Shown here piece after piece: positions 23,792 through 32,564 of a stretch of 41,782 nt of DNA (position 1 is the stretch's first letter; the number at the start of each line of letters is the position of its first letter). Below the pieces are notes generated by a model, which saw only the letters and a program-made list of their open reading frames with translations, searched no databases and was not told the origin of the DNA. This stretch comes from Chitinophagales bacterium (lineage in GTDB: Bacteria; Bacteroidota; Bacteroidia; Chitinophagales; Chitinophagaceae): NCBI GenBank assembly GCA_015654695.1, contig JAATGJ010000032.1:1-41782 (forward strand), written 5' to 3'. The position numbers and the translations under genes are program-made.

Positions 23792-25159
23792 TTAGGGGGC
23801 CGCAAAAAACTTATGGAAATAAGGTATGGTCTCAATCCCCTTATAATAATTTTCAATATTATACTTTTCATTCGGCGAATGAAGATTGTCATTGTCCAAC
23901 CCAAAACCCATAAAAATGATCTTTACACCTAATTCTCTTTCGAGTATAGAACAAATAGGAATACTTCCACCACCACGAACAGGGATCGGGTTTTTCTTAA
24001 AAGTTGTTTTCAGCGCTTTGGAAGCTGCCTGGTAGCCCTTGCTGTCTATGGGCGTCATGTAGGGCTCACCTCCATGATGCTCGAACGCTTTCACTGTAAC
24101 AGATGGCGGTGCGATAGATGTAAAATAATTCAATAAAATTTCTGTGATCTTATGTGATGATTGATTGGGTACTAACCTAGCGGAGATTTTCGCCGTTGCT
24201 TTTGAAGGTAAAACAGTCTTGGCCCCTTCGCCCTGGTAACCGCCCCAGATACCATTTACTTCTATAGTTGGACGAATGCCTGTTCTTTCATAGGTAGTAA
24301 ATCCTTTTTCACCCCAGAGTTCTTTTACTCCCAGTTCATCTTTGTATTCCTGTTCGTTGTAGGGAGCTTTTCTCATTAATTTTTTTTCTTCTTTGGTAGG
24401 TATAGCCACATCATCATAAAAGCCCGGAATAGTAATATGATTTTTTTTATCATGACAACTGGCGATCATTTGAGACAAAATAGTGATGGGATTGGCTACG
24501 GCTCCTCCATACGTACCGCTATGCAGGTCACGGTTGGCGCCGGTTACTTCTACTTCTATATAAGAAAGACCGCGAACGCCAATGTCCAGCGAAGGATTTT
24601 CCATACTCAATAATGAGCTATCGCTGATCAGTATTACATCCGCTTTCAACAGATCTTTATGCACGGCCACGAATTTTCCAAGATTGGGGGATCCTACTTC
24701 TTCTTCGCCTTCTATCAGGAATTTGATATTAGTGGTCATCGTATTCGTCTTTACCAATGTTTCCAATGCTTTTACGTGCATATAGAATTGTCCTTTATCA
24801 TCAGCCGACCCCCGGGCAAATATTTTTCCATCAATAATGGTGGGTTCAAATGGCGGGTTTGTCCAGAGGTCTAATGGTTCAGCCGGTTGCACATCATAGT
24901 GACCATATACCAGCACGGTCGGAAAAGAGGGGTCAACTATTTTTTCGCCATATACGGCAGGATGTCCGTCTGTTTCCATTACTTCCGCTTTATCAGCGCC
25001 GGATGCGAGTAAACTCTCTTTTACCGCTTCAGCGCATTTCAGCATATCAGCTTTGTGTTCACTTTTGGCGCTTACAGAAGGAATGCGAAGGAGGTCGAGC
25101 ATTTCATTTAAAAAACGGTCTTTGTTTTTTTCCTGGTAGTTTTTCCAAACTTTTGACAT
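23792..25159 (-). CDS. M20 family metallopeptidase (dipeptidase-type)
   Basis: 455 aa, cytoplasmic (no signal peptide). The co-catalytic zinc motifs are seen in order: VYGHYDVQPAEP (His, Asp catalytic), SADDKGQF (bridging Asp), EGEEEVGSP (catalytic base Glu and ligand) and a late His (LHSPNEKYN). The lid/dimer domain lies between (LSYIEVEVTGANRDLHSGTY). The architecture fits the M20 dipeptidase subgroup related to carnosinase-like CNDP enzymes, which cleave short peptides. It ends at a palindromic repeat that overlaps the region just past its stop. A separate terminator follows. Confidence 0.9.
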   Translation of the reverse strand: MSKVWKNYQEKNKDRFLNEMLDLLRIPSVSAKSEHKADMLKCAEAVKESLLASGADKAEVMETDGHPAVYGEKIVDPSFPTVLVYGHYDVQPAEPLDLWTNPPFEPTIIDGKIFARGSADDKGQFYMHVKALETLVKTNTMTTNIKFLIEGEEEVGSPNLGKFVAVHKDLLKADVILISDSSLLSMENPSLDIGVRGLSYIEVEVTGANRDLHSGTYGGAVANPITILSQMIASCHDKKNHITIPGFYDDVAIPTKEEKKLMRKAPYNEQEYKDELGVKELWGEKGFTTYERTGIRPTIEVNGIWGGYQGEGAKTVLPSKATAKISARLVPNQSSHKITEILLNYFTSIAPPSVTVKAFEHHGGEPYMTPIDSKGYQAASKALKTTFKKNPIPVRGGGSIPICSILERELGVKIIFMGFGLDNDNLHSPNEKYNIENYYKGIETIPYFHKFFAAP

Positions 25160-25250
25160 GGTAATTAAATTAAGAGGTTAACTACCCGCCTGCGCTATGG
25201 TTTTGGCGGATAAAGGAAAACGAAGATAAGGAGAAGCCGGATTATTCATT

Positions 25251-26414
25251 TTATTCATCGTTCTTATTGCGTAAAGTAACGGCTTTGGTTACTGTCTTGC
25301 TTCCAAACCTGTCTTTAATATCGTCCACTGCTTTATACAAATTAAGTTTTTCAGCATTGTTCTCAAACAAACTCATTTGCATAGTAAAAGGAATAAACTG
25401 GCTGAAACGTACTCCAAGTAATCGTACCGGTCTGCCTTTCTGGTAACTTTTATTGAACAGGTCTTTTACTTTGGCGATCAGTATATCGTCCAATGCGGTA
25501 TAGTCAACTGTTTCCTGCCGGGATGTAGTTTCAAAATCAGAGTAACGGATCTTCACAGTCACACAACCGGTCATTTTTTCATCTTCTCTTAAAGAATAAG
25601 CAGTCTTTTCTGTTAAGCGAACTAATTCACTATGCAGAAATCGTACATCTGTATAGTCTTTATCAAACGTATTTTCATGGCTGATGCTTTTTTGCTCCCA
25701 GTCGGTGGTGATCTCTGCACTGCCAATGCCATGAGCCTTGTGCCATAGAGATTCTCCCCATTTGCCTGCATATCGCTCCATTAATTCAATGGGCGTTTTG
25801 GCAATATCTTCAATGGTATAAAGGCCAAAGCTTTTTAGTTGCTGTTCAGTTTGTTTGCCAACGCCGTTTATTTTCTCAATACCAAGCGGCCATAAAAATT
25901 CTTTTTCTTTTCCATGTGGTATTTCCAAAAAACCATTGGGTTTTGCTTCATTGGTAGCTATTTTACTGATAAACCTTGCGGAAGATAAACCACAGGAAAT
26001 AGGTAAACCCGTTTCATCTTTTATATGCTGGCGCAAGTCTTTGGCATACTGGCTTACGCCAAAAAATTTATCCATACCTGTCAGGTCTATATAAAATTCA
26101 TCAATGCTGGCTTTTTCAAACAGCGGTACTTTGGAGGCGATGATCTCGGTCACCCATCTCGAATATTTACTATAATCAGCCCGGCTGCTGCTGGTGACAA
26201 TAGCATGGGGGCATAGTTGCATTGCCTTCTTCATAGGCATGGCGGAATGAATGCCGAACTTCCTGGCTTCATAGCTGCAGGCAGCTACCACTCCTCTTTC
26301 ATAACCCCCTACCAACACGGGTTTTCCTTTCAGGGAGGGGTCATTGATGATTTCCACGGAAACAAAAAAAGAATCCAGGTCAAAATGTGCAATATGTCGT
26401 TTGGCGTCATTCAC
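25251..26414 (-). CDS. dinB: DNA polymerase IV (translesion, Y family)
   Basis: 387 aa, normal length. The catalytic carboxylates are seen in HFDLDSFFVSVE and SIDEFYIDLTGMD, with YEARKFGIHSAMPM between. The helix-hairpin-helix of the thumb is LWPLGIEKINGVGKQTEQQL, and the little-finger domain follows. The C-terminal segment QMSLFENN resembles a beta-clamp-binding motif. It copies damaged DNA without proofreading. No LexA-like box was recognised in the short divergent region to the Crp-like gene. Confidence 0.95.
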   Translation of the reverse strand: MNDAKRHIAHFDLDSFFVSVEIINDPSLKGKPVLVGGYERGVVAACSYEARKFGIHSAMPMKKAMQLCPHAIVTSSSRADYSKYSRWVTEIIASKVPLFEKASIDEFYIDLTGMDKFFGVSQYAKDLRQHIKDETGLPISCGLSSARFISKIATNEAKPNGFLEIPHGKEKEFLWPLGIEKINGVGKQTEQQLKSFGLYTIEDIAKTPIELMERYAGKWGESLWHKAHGIGSAEITTDWEQKSISHENTFDKDYTDVRFLHSELVRLTEKTAYSLREDEKMTGCVTVKIRYSDFETTSRQETVDYTALDDILIAKVKDLFNKSYQKGRPVRLLGVRFSQFIPFTMQMSLFENNAEKLNLYKAVDDIKDRFGSKTVTKAVTLRNKNDE

Positions 26415-26488
26415 AGTTCAAAATTACTCTTTTCATTTCTATGGTTTATTTGCCGGTACCTTCCCGGAAATATTCATCTGCAAAATTT

Positions 26489-26496
26489 TATATTTG
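26489..26496 (+). promoter_or_regulatory. Possible -7 element for the Crp/Fnr-like gene
   Basis: TATATTTG matches the Bacteroidota -7 consensus 24 bp before the TTG start at 26520. No TTG is found at the expected -33 position, so it is only half supported. Confidence 0.35.
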
Positions 26497-26519
26497 ATAA
26501 GCTATTCAATTAATTCAAA

Positions 26520-27098
26520 TTGGAAACCGAACTCATTCAAAAATTTATTTCGCCTGTTCACCGGCTAAACGAAAGTGAATGGGCTGCGTTTTCTTCCATC
26601 TGGCAACCTTTTCAATGTAAGCGGAAAACAGTTTTAACCACCGCCGGTGAAACCGAGCGGCATTTGTATTTTGTCGTAGACGGCGTGCAAAGGGCTTTTT
26701 ATATCGGGAATGACCACCATGAAGCGACAGTTGTTTTTACGTATCCTCCTTCTTTTTCCGGTGTAGCGGATTCATTTCTTACTCAAACGCCTTCCATGTA
26801 TTTTTTTGAAACACTGACAGCCAGTAAATTTTTGAGAACCACTTACAAACAGGTGGAAGAATTAATGAATGAATACCCGGGCATTCAAAAATTAATTTTG
26901 AAAATCACCTCCTTTGCACTCAAAGGCGTCCTGGCAAGACAAATTGAACTTCAATGTTTCAGCGCTGAAGAAAAATTCAGGACGTTATTAAAAAGAAGCC
27001 CGCACTTACTGCAACTTATTCCGCATAAATATTTAGCCTCTTATCTTGGCATGGATGCGACAAACTTCAGTAAGCTGATGGGATCGGTCAGGTTGTGA
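26520..27098 (+). CDS. Crp/Fnr-family cyclic-nucleotide-binding-type regulator
   Basis: 192 aa starting at a TTG codon (the frame has no upstream ATG and the product METELIQKFISPVHRLNESE is typical). An N-terminal cNMP-binding-like beta roll (KTVLTTAGETERHLYFVVDG, VFTYPPSFSG) is followed by a long helix. The C-terminal winged HTH has the recognition part HKYLASYLGMDATNFSKLM. The ligand residues of true cAMP binders (RxxxE) are not evident, so it may sense another signal or none. It is divergent from dinB. Confidence 0.85.
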   Translation: METELIQKFISPVHRLNESEWAAFSSIWQPFQCKRKTVLTTAGETERHLYFVVDGVQRAFYIGNDHHEATVVFTYPPSFSGVADSFLTQTPSMYFFETLTASKFLRTTYKQVEELMNEYPGIQKLILKITSFALKGVLARQIELQCFSAEEKFRTLLKRSPHLLQLIPHKYLASYLGMDATNFSKLMGSVRL

Positions 27099-27154
27099 TT
27101 TTTATACAATCAAAAATCTTGGTATTTGCCAATGTTTTCCAAAAGACGGCCTTA

Positions 27155-27162
27155 TAGCTTTG
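27155..27162 (+). promoter_or_regulatory. Possible -7 element for the DinB_2 gene
   Basis: TAGCTTTG matches TAnnTTTG, 17 bp before the ATG at 27180. The -33 position holds ATG rather than TTG. Confidence 0.4.
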
Positions 27163-27179
27163 TTTAAAATTTAAAAATC

Positions 27180-27779
27180 ATGAAGATCAAATCAAATGAG
27201 CTGATAGAGCAATTGCAGGCCGATGTTCGCCAACTGATCCTTACTGCAGGGTATTTAAGAACAGAAAACATCCGTGTGTTAACCCTGCAACCAGCCGCGG
27301 GTAAATGGAGCGTGGCCCAGGTATTGGAACATTTGAATAGTTATGGCCGCTATTATTTGCCGGCTATTGAAAAAAGTATGACACACAGCACTCTTCAGGC
27401 CACAGGATGGTTCAAGCCAGGCTGGTTAGGTGATTATTTTACAAAGATCATGCGTCCGGGAGTTGATGGAAAAATTGCCAATAAGATGAAAGCGCCGAAA
27501 GATCACACTCCCGTGCTGGTGCTGGATATAAATGCAGTCATAAATACTTTTATGGAACAGCAGCGTACTTTATTGAATTTACTGGAAGATGCCAGGAGAA
27601 AGGACATTGGGAAAATCCGTACGCCCATATCTATCTCAAGGTTTATTAAATTAAAGACAGGGGATACGTTCAGGTTTTTAGTAGCTCATGAGCAAAGGCA
27701 TTTTGTGCAGATCAATAATACGCTGGCCTCTGTAAAAGGGGTTACAGATAAATTTCAAGTAATCCATCCGGCAGCGTAA
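27180..27779 (+). CDS. DinB_2 (four-helix bundle) family protein
   Basis: 199 aa. Matches the DinB/YfiT-like metal-dependent fold: first helix (SNELIEQLQADVRQLI), WSVAQVLEHLNSYGRYYLPA with the first metal His, and the C-terminal FLVAHEQRHFVQINNTLA with the other two. Members include thiol-dependent transferases and damage-induced proteins; the substrate is unknown. It is not related to DNA polymerase IV in spite of the name. It overlaps the convergent rimM gene by 38 bp at its 3' end. Confidence 0.8.
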   Translation: MKIKSNELIEQLQADVRQLILTAGYLRTENIRVLTLQPAAGKWSVAQVLEHLNSYGRYYLPAIEKSMTHSTLQATGWFKPGWLGDYFTKIMRPGVDGKIANKMKAPKDHTPVLVLDINAVINTFMEQQRTLLNLLEDARRKDIGKIRTPISISRFIKLKTGDTFRFLVAHEQRHFVQINNTLASVKGVTDKFQVIHPAA

Positions 27780-28257
27780 CGAGTACTTGTTTTTTCCGGT
27801 GATCTATTTTCCTGAGCGTATTCTCACTTAAAGGTATCAGCACTTCTTTGCCTTTGATATCTAACCTGCAAAGTAATTGGTGTGGCTGTTCAACGATTTC
27901 GAGTATCTCGCCGACAGGATTACCTTCATTAATAATACTGTAACCAAGTAAACTTACCGGCGATGTTTTGGCAGCAAATTTTTTGAAATCAATTTCCGGC
28001 AGCCACACTTCTTTTTGTGTGAGTTTAGCGGCAGCTTCTCTTGTATCAATTCCTTCCAGTTTGATATAGGTTTCTTCTTCGCTTTTTATCTTTGTTGATT
28101 CAATGAACCAGGGAAGAAAGGAATCTTTTTTGTCTTCAATAAATATCGCCTGCAGGCCCTTGAGTGAAGTTTTTTTGCCAAGCGTATGTTTGAGTAATAA
28201 CTCCCCGGTTAGCCCGACTACGGTAACCAATTTTCCTATTTTAAAATACTCTGTCAT
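27742..28257 (-). CDS. rimM: Ribosome maturation factor RimM
   Basis: 171 aa. RimM assists processing of 16S rRNA and 30S head assembly through contact with protein S19. The N-terminal barrel has KIGKLVTVVGLTGELLLKHT, a diverged form of the usual GxIxxxxGxxGxL. The PRC-barrel C-terminal domain shows VSLLGYSIINEGNPVGEILE and LIPLSENTLRKIDHRKK. It follows rpsP on the same strand, as in most bacteria, with a terminator between them. The start MTEYFKIGKLV at 28257 is conventional. Confidence 0.92.
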   Translation of the reverse strand: MTEYFKIGKLVTVVGLTGELLLKHTLGKKTSLKGLQAIFIEDKKDSFLPWFIESTKIKSEEETYIKLEGIDTREAAAKLTQKEVWLPEIDFKKFAAKTSPVSLLGYSIINEGNPVGEILEIVEQPHQLLCRLDIKGKEVLIPLSENTLRKIDHRKKQVLVTLPDGLLEIYL

Positions 28258-28294
28258 GGATTATGCTCTTACAAATTTGTGTAATAAGTAGCAA

Positions 28295-28325
28295 TAAAAA
28301 AGGCGACACTAAAAAATGTCGCCTC
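28295..28325 (-). terminator. Rho-independent terminator or attenuator between rpsP and rimM
   Basis: On the minus strand AGGCGACA-N7-TGTCGCCT-like stem (AGGCGAC / GTCGCCT exact) followed by TTTTTT. It lies 27 bp past the rpsP stop and would reduce read-through into rimM. Confidence 0.85.
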
Positions 28326-28351
28326 ATGAACTTTCAGGATGCGGATACTAT

Positions 28352-28798
28352 TTATCCTTCATTACCGCCACCGCCTTCGGTCCTTCTTTCAGGTCTGCGA
28401 CCCGGCATCGGACGTCTTGCTCTTTTGTTACGGTAAGCATCTTCCTGTCGTTTTTTCACCTGGGCGTCATGTTCTGCACTCCATTTGGTGAATTTTTCCA
28501 TCGCTGTTGCATCATCAAACAATCCCAGTCCTACACCACGGAGCAGGTGTTTCAGGTACAACACTCCTTTGAAGCTAAGGATGCGGCGAACGGTGTCTGT
28601 TGGTGTAGCACCTTTGTTCAACCATTCCAATGCTTTTTGACGATCAAGCTGAATAGTAGCCGGAACGGTCAGCGGATTGTAAGTACCTAATTTTTGAATG
28701 AATTTACCATCACGGGGTGCCCGTGCGTCGGCAATAACGATGAAGTAGAAGGGTCTCTTTTTGGACCCGTGTCTTTGAAGACGGATTTTGGCTGACAT
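28352..28798 (-). CDS. rpsP: 30S ribosomal protein S16
   Basis: 148 aa; the first 80 residues are the S16 fold ([50 protein letters not shown]). The remaining tail, longer than in E. coli (82 aa in total there), is basic and ends in Gly/Arg-rich low complexity ([20 protein letters not shown]), as is usual in Bacteroidota. The leader holds a hairpin CCGGTA-AAAA-TACCGG (28840-28855) and an AACAATTATTGTT dyad. These could take part in feedback control, but nothing shows that directly. Confidence 0.96.
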   Translation of the reverse strand: MSAKIRLQRHGSKKRPFYFIVIADARAPRDGKFIQKLGTYNPLTVPATIQLDRQKALEWLNKGATPTDTVRRILSFKGVLYLKHLLRGVGLGLFDDATAMEKFTKWSAEHDAQVKKRQEDAYRNKRARRPMPGRRPERRTEGGGGNEG

Positions 28799-28903
28799 TA
28801 AATAGAAATTTAACGTTGTTAAACAATAATTGTTAAGTCCCGGTAAAAATACCGGACGACGAAGATAAGAAGGCAGTAGTAAAGTGCCAAATCATCGTGG
28901 CAG

Positions 28904-28953
28904 CGACAAGACAGGTAGAGCCAAGGCATGCCTTGGCTCTACCTGTCTTGTCG
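28904..28953. repeat. 50-bp perfect palindrome between ffh and rpsP
   Basis: The left arm starts CGACAAGACAGGTAGAGCCA and continues to the centre GGCATGCC; the right arm is its exact reverse complement, 25 bp each side with no loop. It begins one base past the ffh stop codon (28955-28957). No T-run follows on the ffh strand, so it is not a classical terminator for ffh, although it must fold into a very stable RNA hairpin. Confidence 0.85.
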
Positions 28954-28954
28954 G

Positions 28955-30280
28955 TTATTTTTTTATACCCGGCATCATCTTCCCAAACATTCCCGCCTTA
29001 TTCATCCCTTTCATCATGTCTCTCATTTGTTCAAACTGTTTCATAAAGGCATTTACTTCACTGATGTCTTTGCCGGCCCCTTTGGCTATGCGTTTACGGC
29101 GGCTGCCGTCTATCAGGTCAGGGTCGGTTCTTTCTGCAAGGGTCATGGAATTGATCATGGCTTCAATGCCTTTGAAAGAATCATCATTAATGTCAAGGTC
29201 CTTTACCTTATTCCCAAGTCCCGGAATCATGCCCAGCAGATCTTTCATATTCCCCATTTTTTTGATCTGCTCCAGTTGCATTTTAAAATCAGCAAAATCA
29301 AACTTGTTCTTGCGGATCTTTCCTTCCAGCTTTTTGGCCTGTACTTCATCAAATTGTTCCTGGGCTTTTTCTACCAGGGTGGTTATGTCGCCCATGCCGA
29401 GAATACGCTGGGCCATACGTTCAGGATAGAAAACATCGAGTGTATCCATCTTTTCGCCACTGCTGACAAACTTGATGGGCTTATTGACAGTGTATTTTAT
29501 AGAAAGAGCGGCGCCACCACGGGTATCGCCATCTAATTTGGTAAGTACTACACCGCTAAAATCCAAACGGTCATTAAAGGCTTTGGCGGTATTCACTGCA
29601 TCCTGGCCCGTCATACTGTCCACCACGAATAATATTTCCTGTGGCTTAACAGCAGTGCGGATATTGGCTACTTCGGTCATCATTATCTCATCAATGGCCA
29701 AACGGCCGGCAGTATCTATGATGACAACATTTTTGTTTTTGCTTTTCGCTTCTTTGATGGCATTTTGTGCTATGGATACGGCATCTTTACTTTCCAGTTC
29801 AATATACACATCCACGCCGATCTGTTCTCCAAGTACCTTTAATTGTTCCATAGCAGCGGGGCGATATATATCTGCAGCTACCAGCAATGGTGAAAGGCCT
29901 TTTTTTGTTTTAAGATAATTAGCCAGTTTACCACTAAAGGTCGTTTTACCACTACCCTGTAAACCTGCAATAAGAATAACAGCGGGACTGCCTTTTGCAT
30001 TGAAAGCCGCTTCCTGCCCACCCATCAGGTCGGTCAGTTCATCTTTAACGATCTTGGTCATCAACTGACCGGGGCTGATCGCATTGATCACTTTTTCACC
30101 AATGGCTTTGTCTTTTACTTTATCAGTAAACTCTTTAGCTATTTTGTAGTTGACATCTGCATCTACCAATGCACGGCGGATCTCTTTTAAGGTAGTAGTA
30201 ATATTAAGCTCAGTGATACGGCTCTGGCCCTTTAATCCTTTAAAGGCGCTTTCCAGCTTTTCTTGTAATGAATTGAACAT
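28955..30280 (-). CDS. ffh: Signal recognition particle protein Ffh (SRP54)
   Basis: 441 aa. The N domain is followed by the GTPase: GLQGSGKTTFSGKLA (P loop), DIYRPAAMEQL, VVIIDTAGRL, TKLDGDTRGGAAL and GEKMDTLDVF. The M domain is Met-rich (MKGMNKAGMFGKMMP). With 4.5S RNA it delivers nascent membrane and secreted proteins to FtsY and the Sec translocon. It lies upstream of rpsP in the common ffh-rpsP-rimM order. The start MFNSLQEKLESAFKGLKG is standard. Confidence 0.97.
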   Translation of the reverse strand: MFNSLQEKLESAFKGLKGQSRITELNITTTLKEIRRALVDADVNYKIAKEFTDKVKDKAIGEKVINAISPGQLMTKIVKDELTDLMGGQEAAFNAKGSPAVILIAGLQGSGKTTFSGKLANYLKTKKGLSPLLVAADIYRPAAMEQLKVLGEQIGVDVYIELESKDAVSIAQNAIKEAKSKNKNVVIIDTAGRLAIDEIMMTEVANIRTAVKPQEILFVVDSMTGQDAVNTAKAFNDRLDFSGVVLTKLDGDTRGGAALSIKYTVNKPIKFVSSGEKMDTLDVFYPERMAQRILGMGDITTLVEKAQEQFDEVQAKKLEGKIRKNKFDFADFKMQLEQIKKMGNMKDLLGMIPGLGNKVKDLDINDDSFKGIEAMINSMTLAERTDPDLIDGSRRKRIAKGAGKDISEVNAFMKQFEQMRDMMKGMNKAGMFGKMMPGIKK

Positions 30281-30313
30281 AGTCCCGCAAAGATAAGTTG
30301 GGACATGTCAAAA

Positions 30314-30362
30314 GTAAAAAGTCAAAATTCGGCGGTTTTCACTTTGAATTTTGACTTTTTAC
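30314..30362. terminator. 17-bp inverted repeat, probable rpoD terminator
   Basis: GTAAAAAGTCAAAATTC (30314-30330) and its exact reverse complement GAATTTTGACTTTTTAC (30346-30362) with a 15-nt loop. On the minus strand it sits 24 bp after the rpoD stop. The stem is AT-rich and both arms are themselves T-rich, which is unlike a standard GC stem plus T-tail, so a repeat element is an alternative. Confidence 0.6.
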
Positions 30363-30385
30363 CCGGAAGTAGTGTATAATTTATA

Positions 30386-31255
30386 TCATGCGCCTAAATA
30401 AGTTCTTAATAATTTACAACGGTTAGTGGTTCTTAATTTAGTAATGGCCTTGTCTTTGATCTGGCGAACCCGTTCGCGGGTCAGGTTAAACCTTTCGCCA
30501 ATATCTTCCAGGCTCATTGGATGATCCACGCCGATTCCGAAGAAATAGCAGATCACTTCTTTTTGCCTTTCGGTAAGAGTCTTAAGTGACCGGTCAATCT
30601 CTGTTTTCAGGGATTCTTTATGATCCAGTTCATTATCTGTCCTGTCCGCATTTGGATTTTCCAGTACATCAATCAGGGTGTTTTCTTCACCCTCAGATAA
30701 AGGAGAATCCATGCTTACATGGCGGGAAGATATTCCCAAAGTAGCGGAAACTTCTTCAAGGTCCATTTCCAGCAATTCGGCCAGTTCTTCCGCAGAGGGT
30801 TCTCTTTCAAACTGCTGTTCTAGCAATGAGAAAGCTTTTTGGATACGGTTGGTAAGACCTACTTTGTTCAGCGGCAGGCGAACAATACGTGATTGCTCGG
30901 CCAATGCCTGCAGGATGCTCTGGCGTATCCACCATACAGCATAAGAAATGAATTTGAAACCACGGGTTTCATCAAAACGCTGGGCGGCTTTGATCAGGCC
31001 CAGGTTACCTTCATTGATCAGGTCGGGAAGAGATAAGCCCTGGTTTTGGTACTGTTTAGCCACGGATACCACAAAACGAAGGTTGGCTTTGGTAAGACGA
31101 TCCAAAGCACGCTGGTCTCCTTGTTTGATAAGTGTAGCTAATTTGACTTCTTCTTCGGGGCTGATCAGCTCTACTTTGCCGATCTCTTGGAGGTACTTTT
31201 CGAGACTTTGAGATTCACGATTGGTAATAGATTTTGTGATCTTGAGTTGGCGCAT
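30386..31255 (-). CDS. rpoD: Primary sigma factor RpoD (SigA)
   Basis: 289 aa from [20 protein letters not shown] (an ATG two codons earlier, at 31261, is also possible). It is the short Bacteroidota-type housekeeping sigma factor without the long region 1.1. Region 2 is clear ([35 protein letters not shown]), as are region 3 ([16 protein letters not shown]) and region 4 with the HTH ([20 protein letters not shown]). It directs RNA polymerase to the TTG/TAnnTTTG promoters that appear elsewhere in this window. Monocistronic, followed by a 17-bp inverted repeat. Confidence 0.96.
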   Translation of the reverse strand: MRQLKITKSITNRESQSLEKYLQEIGKVELISPEEEVKLATLIKQGDQRALDRLTKANLRFVVSVAKQYQNQGLSLPDLINEGNLGLIKAAQRFDETRGFKFISYAVWWIRQSILQALAEQSRIVRLPLNKVGLTNRIQKAFSLLEQQFEREPSAEELAELLEMDLEEVSATLGISSRHVSMDSPLSEGEENTLIDVLENPNADRTDNELDHKESLKTEIDRSLKTLTERQKEVICYFFGIGVDHPMSLEDIGERFNLTRERVRQIKDKAITKLRTTNRCKLLRTYLGA

Positions 31256-31261
31256 GCTCAT

Positions 31262-31566
31262 AGGTATTGGGGTTGATTAGGGTTATTTAAAGGGTGTTAG
31301 ATTTATTTGTTTTGGTTAAGGTAAGCCCTTAAAAAGACCCGGCACGGTATCAGTTTTCCTCAGAAAATATTGGACTTCAAGGCAATTTAATGGTTTTCAC
31401 TAATATTCACCAAAAAAACTTTGCTTTTCTTTAACGTAAGGTGATATGATTTATTTTGCATATAACCACAAACAGGGGCAAATTGAAAAAATAAACGGGA
31501 AAAATAGTTGCCTCAATCATTATTTTTTTATTATTGCACCGCACAGAAGGATTTTAATACCCAAAG
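31262..31566. other. Intergenic region between divergent rpoD and START-like gene
   Basis: About 305 bp, AT-rich. It must contain the rpoD promoter(s), but no exact TTG-N19/20-TAnnTTTG match was found in either direction. ATTTATTTTGCAT near 31448 comes close on the plus strand. No reading frame of interest. Confidence 0.5.
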
Positions 31567-31944
31567 ATGAGCAAGCAATTATACACCTTAGAGTTTCCGG
31601 TTCGATGTTCCCCCTCGATTTTATATGAATTCCTTTCCACCCCTGCTGGTCTTGGAGAATGGTTTGCAGAAAAAGTGGACGAAAGAGACGATATATTTTA
31701 TTTTGGCTGGAATGGCGCTTTTGAAAAAGCGGAACTAGTAGAAAAAGAGACTGATAAATTTATCAAGTTTCACTGGCTGGTTTCCCCCAAAGAAGAATAC
31801 TTCGAATTTCGCATTGAAAAATCTGAGATCACTAACCAGACAATTTTAGTGGTGAAGGATTTTGCGGAGAAAAAGGAAATCAAAGACCAGAGTCTTTTAT
31901 GGGATCACCAGGTAAAGGAACTGTTTCACCGCCTCGGAAATTAA
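31567..31944 (+). CDS. START-like/AHSA1-type domain protein
   Basis: 125 aa. The sequence starts MSKQLYTLEFPVRCSPSILY and shows the helix-grip pattern: SPSILYEFLSTPAGLGEWFA, several strands (IFYFGWNGAFEKAELVEKE), and a long C-terminal helix (SLLWDHQVKELFHRLG). Bacteroidota keep such a gene in many genomes; ligand and role are not known. An ATG at 31567 is preceded by AAGGATTTTAATACCCAAAG, a modest purine stretch. Its end overlaps the convergent next gene by 4 bp. Confidence 0.75.
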   Translation: MSKQLYTLEFPVRCSPSILYEFLSTPAGLGEWFAEKVDERDDIFYFGWNGAFEKAELVEKETDKFIKFHWLVSPKEEYFEFRIEKSEITNQTILVVKDFAEKKEIKDQSLLWDHQVKELFHRLGN

Positions 31945-32552
31945 CTGGTCAGCAATTTTATCACCCCGGAAAAGGAAGTCATCAAAAGATATCCTGCGTC
32001 ATCCCAATGCTGCAGTGGATACATTTTAGCGAGTTTAATGAAGTCTTTGCTATCGGAATGCTTTTTGAATGTATCAGCATTCATATCCTTTAATGGCAGG
32101 TAATTATTTGTTTCAAAATGATGTTCCCACTGACCAGTACTAATGCAAACAGAGAATTTTTCTTTTTTTAAATAAGGGAAAGCGGTTTCAATTTTACTTT
32201 CATATATTTTTTTATACATACCGGATAGCTGCAGCGTAATACTAAAAAAATTGCCCCACCAGAACATGCTCCGGATAGCTAAATGGTTCTGCCCTTCAAA
32301 ATATCTTGGATGATCAAGTACCAGGTAGGGCAGGCCTTTATAATTTTCTCCTTTTGATATTTTTGGGGGAATGTTTGTTACCTCCGCAGGCAGCTTTTTT
32401 ATATGCGACTGTAAAAAATCCAGTTGACTGGATTGCAAATCTTCCAGCAGGAATTTTGCTTTTTGAAGAATACCATTCTTTGTTAAAATCCAGTCTGCAT
32501 TGGAAACCAGTTCAGCCTCCTTTGGTGAAAGCCTTATTTTTGCTTTATCCAT
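31941..32552 (-). CDS. Conserved hypothetical protein
   Basis: 203 aa, not recognised. It is soluble with mixed charge: helical N-terminus (LSPKEAELVSNADWILTKNG), then PYLVLDHPRYF and RSMFWWGNFFSITLQLSG, and CISTGQWEHHFETNNYLPLK towards the end. The aromatic and His content could fit a small-molecule enzyme, but no catalytic motif is clear. The start MDKAKIRLSPKEAEL at 32552 is 12 bp from the divergent LptF/G-like gene. Confidence 0.65.
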   Translation of the reverse strand: MDKAKIRLSPKEAELVSNADWILTKNGILQKAKFLLEDLQSSQLDFLQSHIKKLPAEVTNIPPKISKGENYKGLPYLVLDHPRYFEGQNHLAIRSMFWWGNFFSITLQLSGMYKKIYESKIETAFPYLKKEKFSVCISTGQWEHHFETNNYLPLKDMNADTFKKHSDSKDFIKLAKMYPLQHWDDAGYLLMTSFSGVIKLLTS

Positions 32553-32564
32553 AATTAAAGGTAA

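Noticed and set aside
26520-27779. DinB_2 protein taken as a partner of DNA polymerase IV
   Set aside because: The shared name is historical. The DinB_2 fold is unrelated to polymerases, the genes are on different strands and the Crp-like gene lies between them.
28884-29536. Two plus-strand frames of 181 and 202 aa opposite ffh
   Set aside because: Shadows of the highly conserved ffh gene, they even begin inside the palindromic repeat.
31597-31625. GGTTCGATGTTCC, resembling a tRNA T-arm
   Set aside because: No cloverleaf can be formed around it and it is inside the START-like gene.
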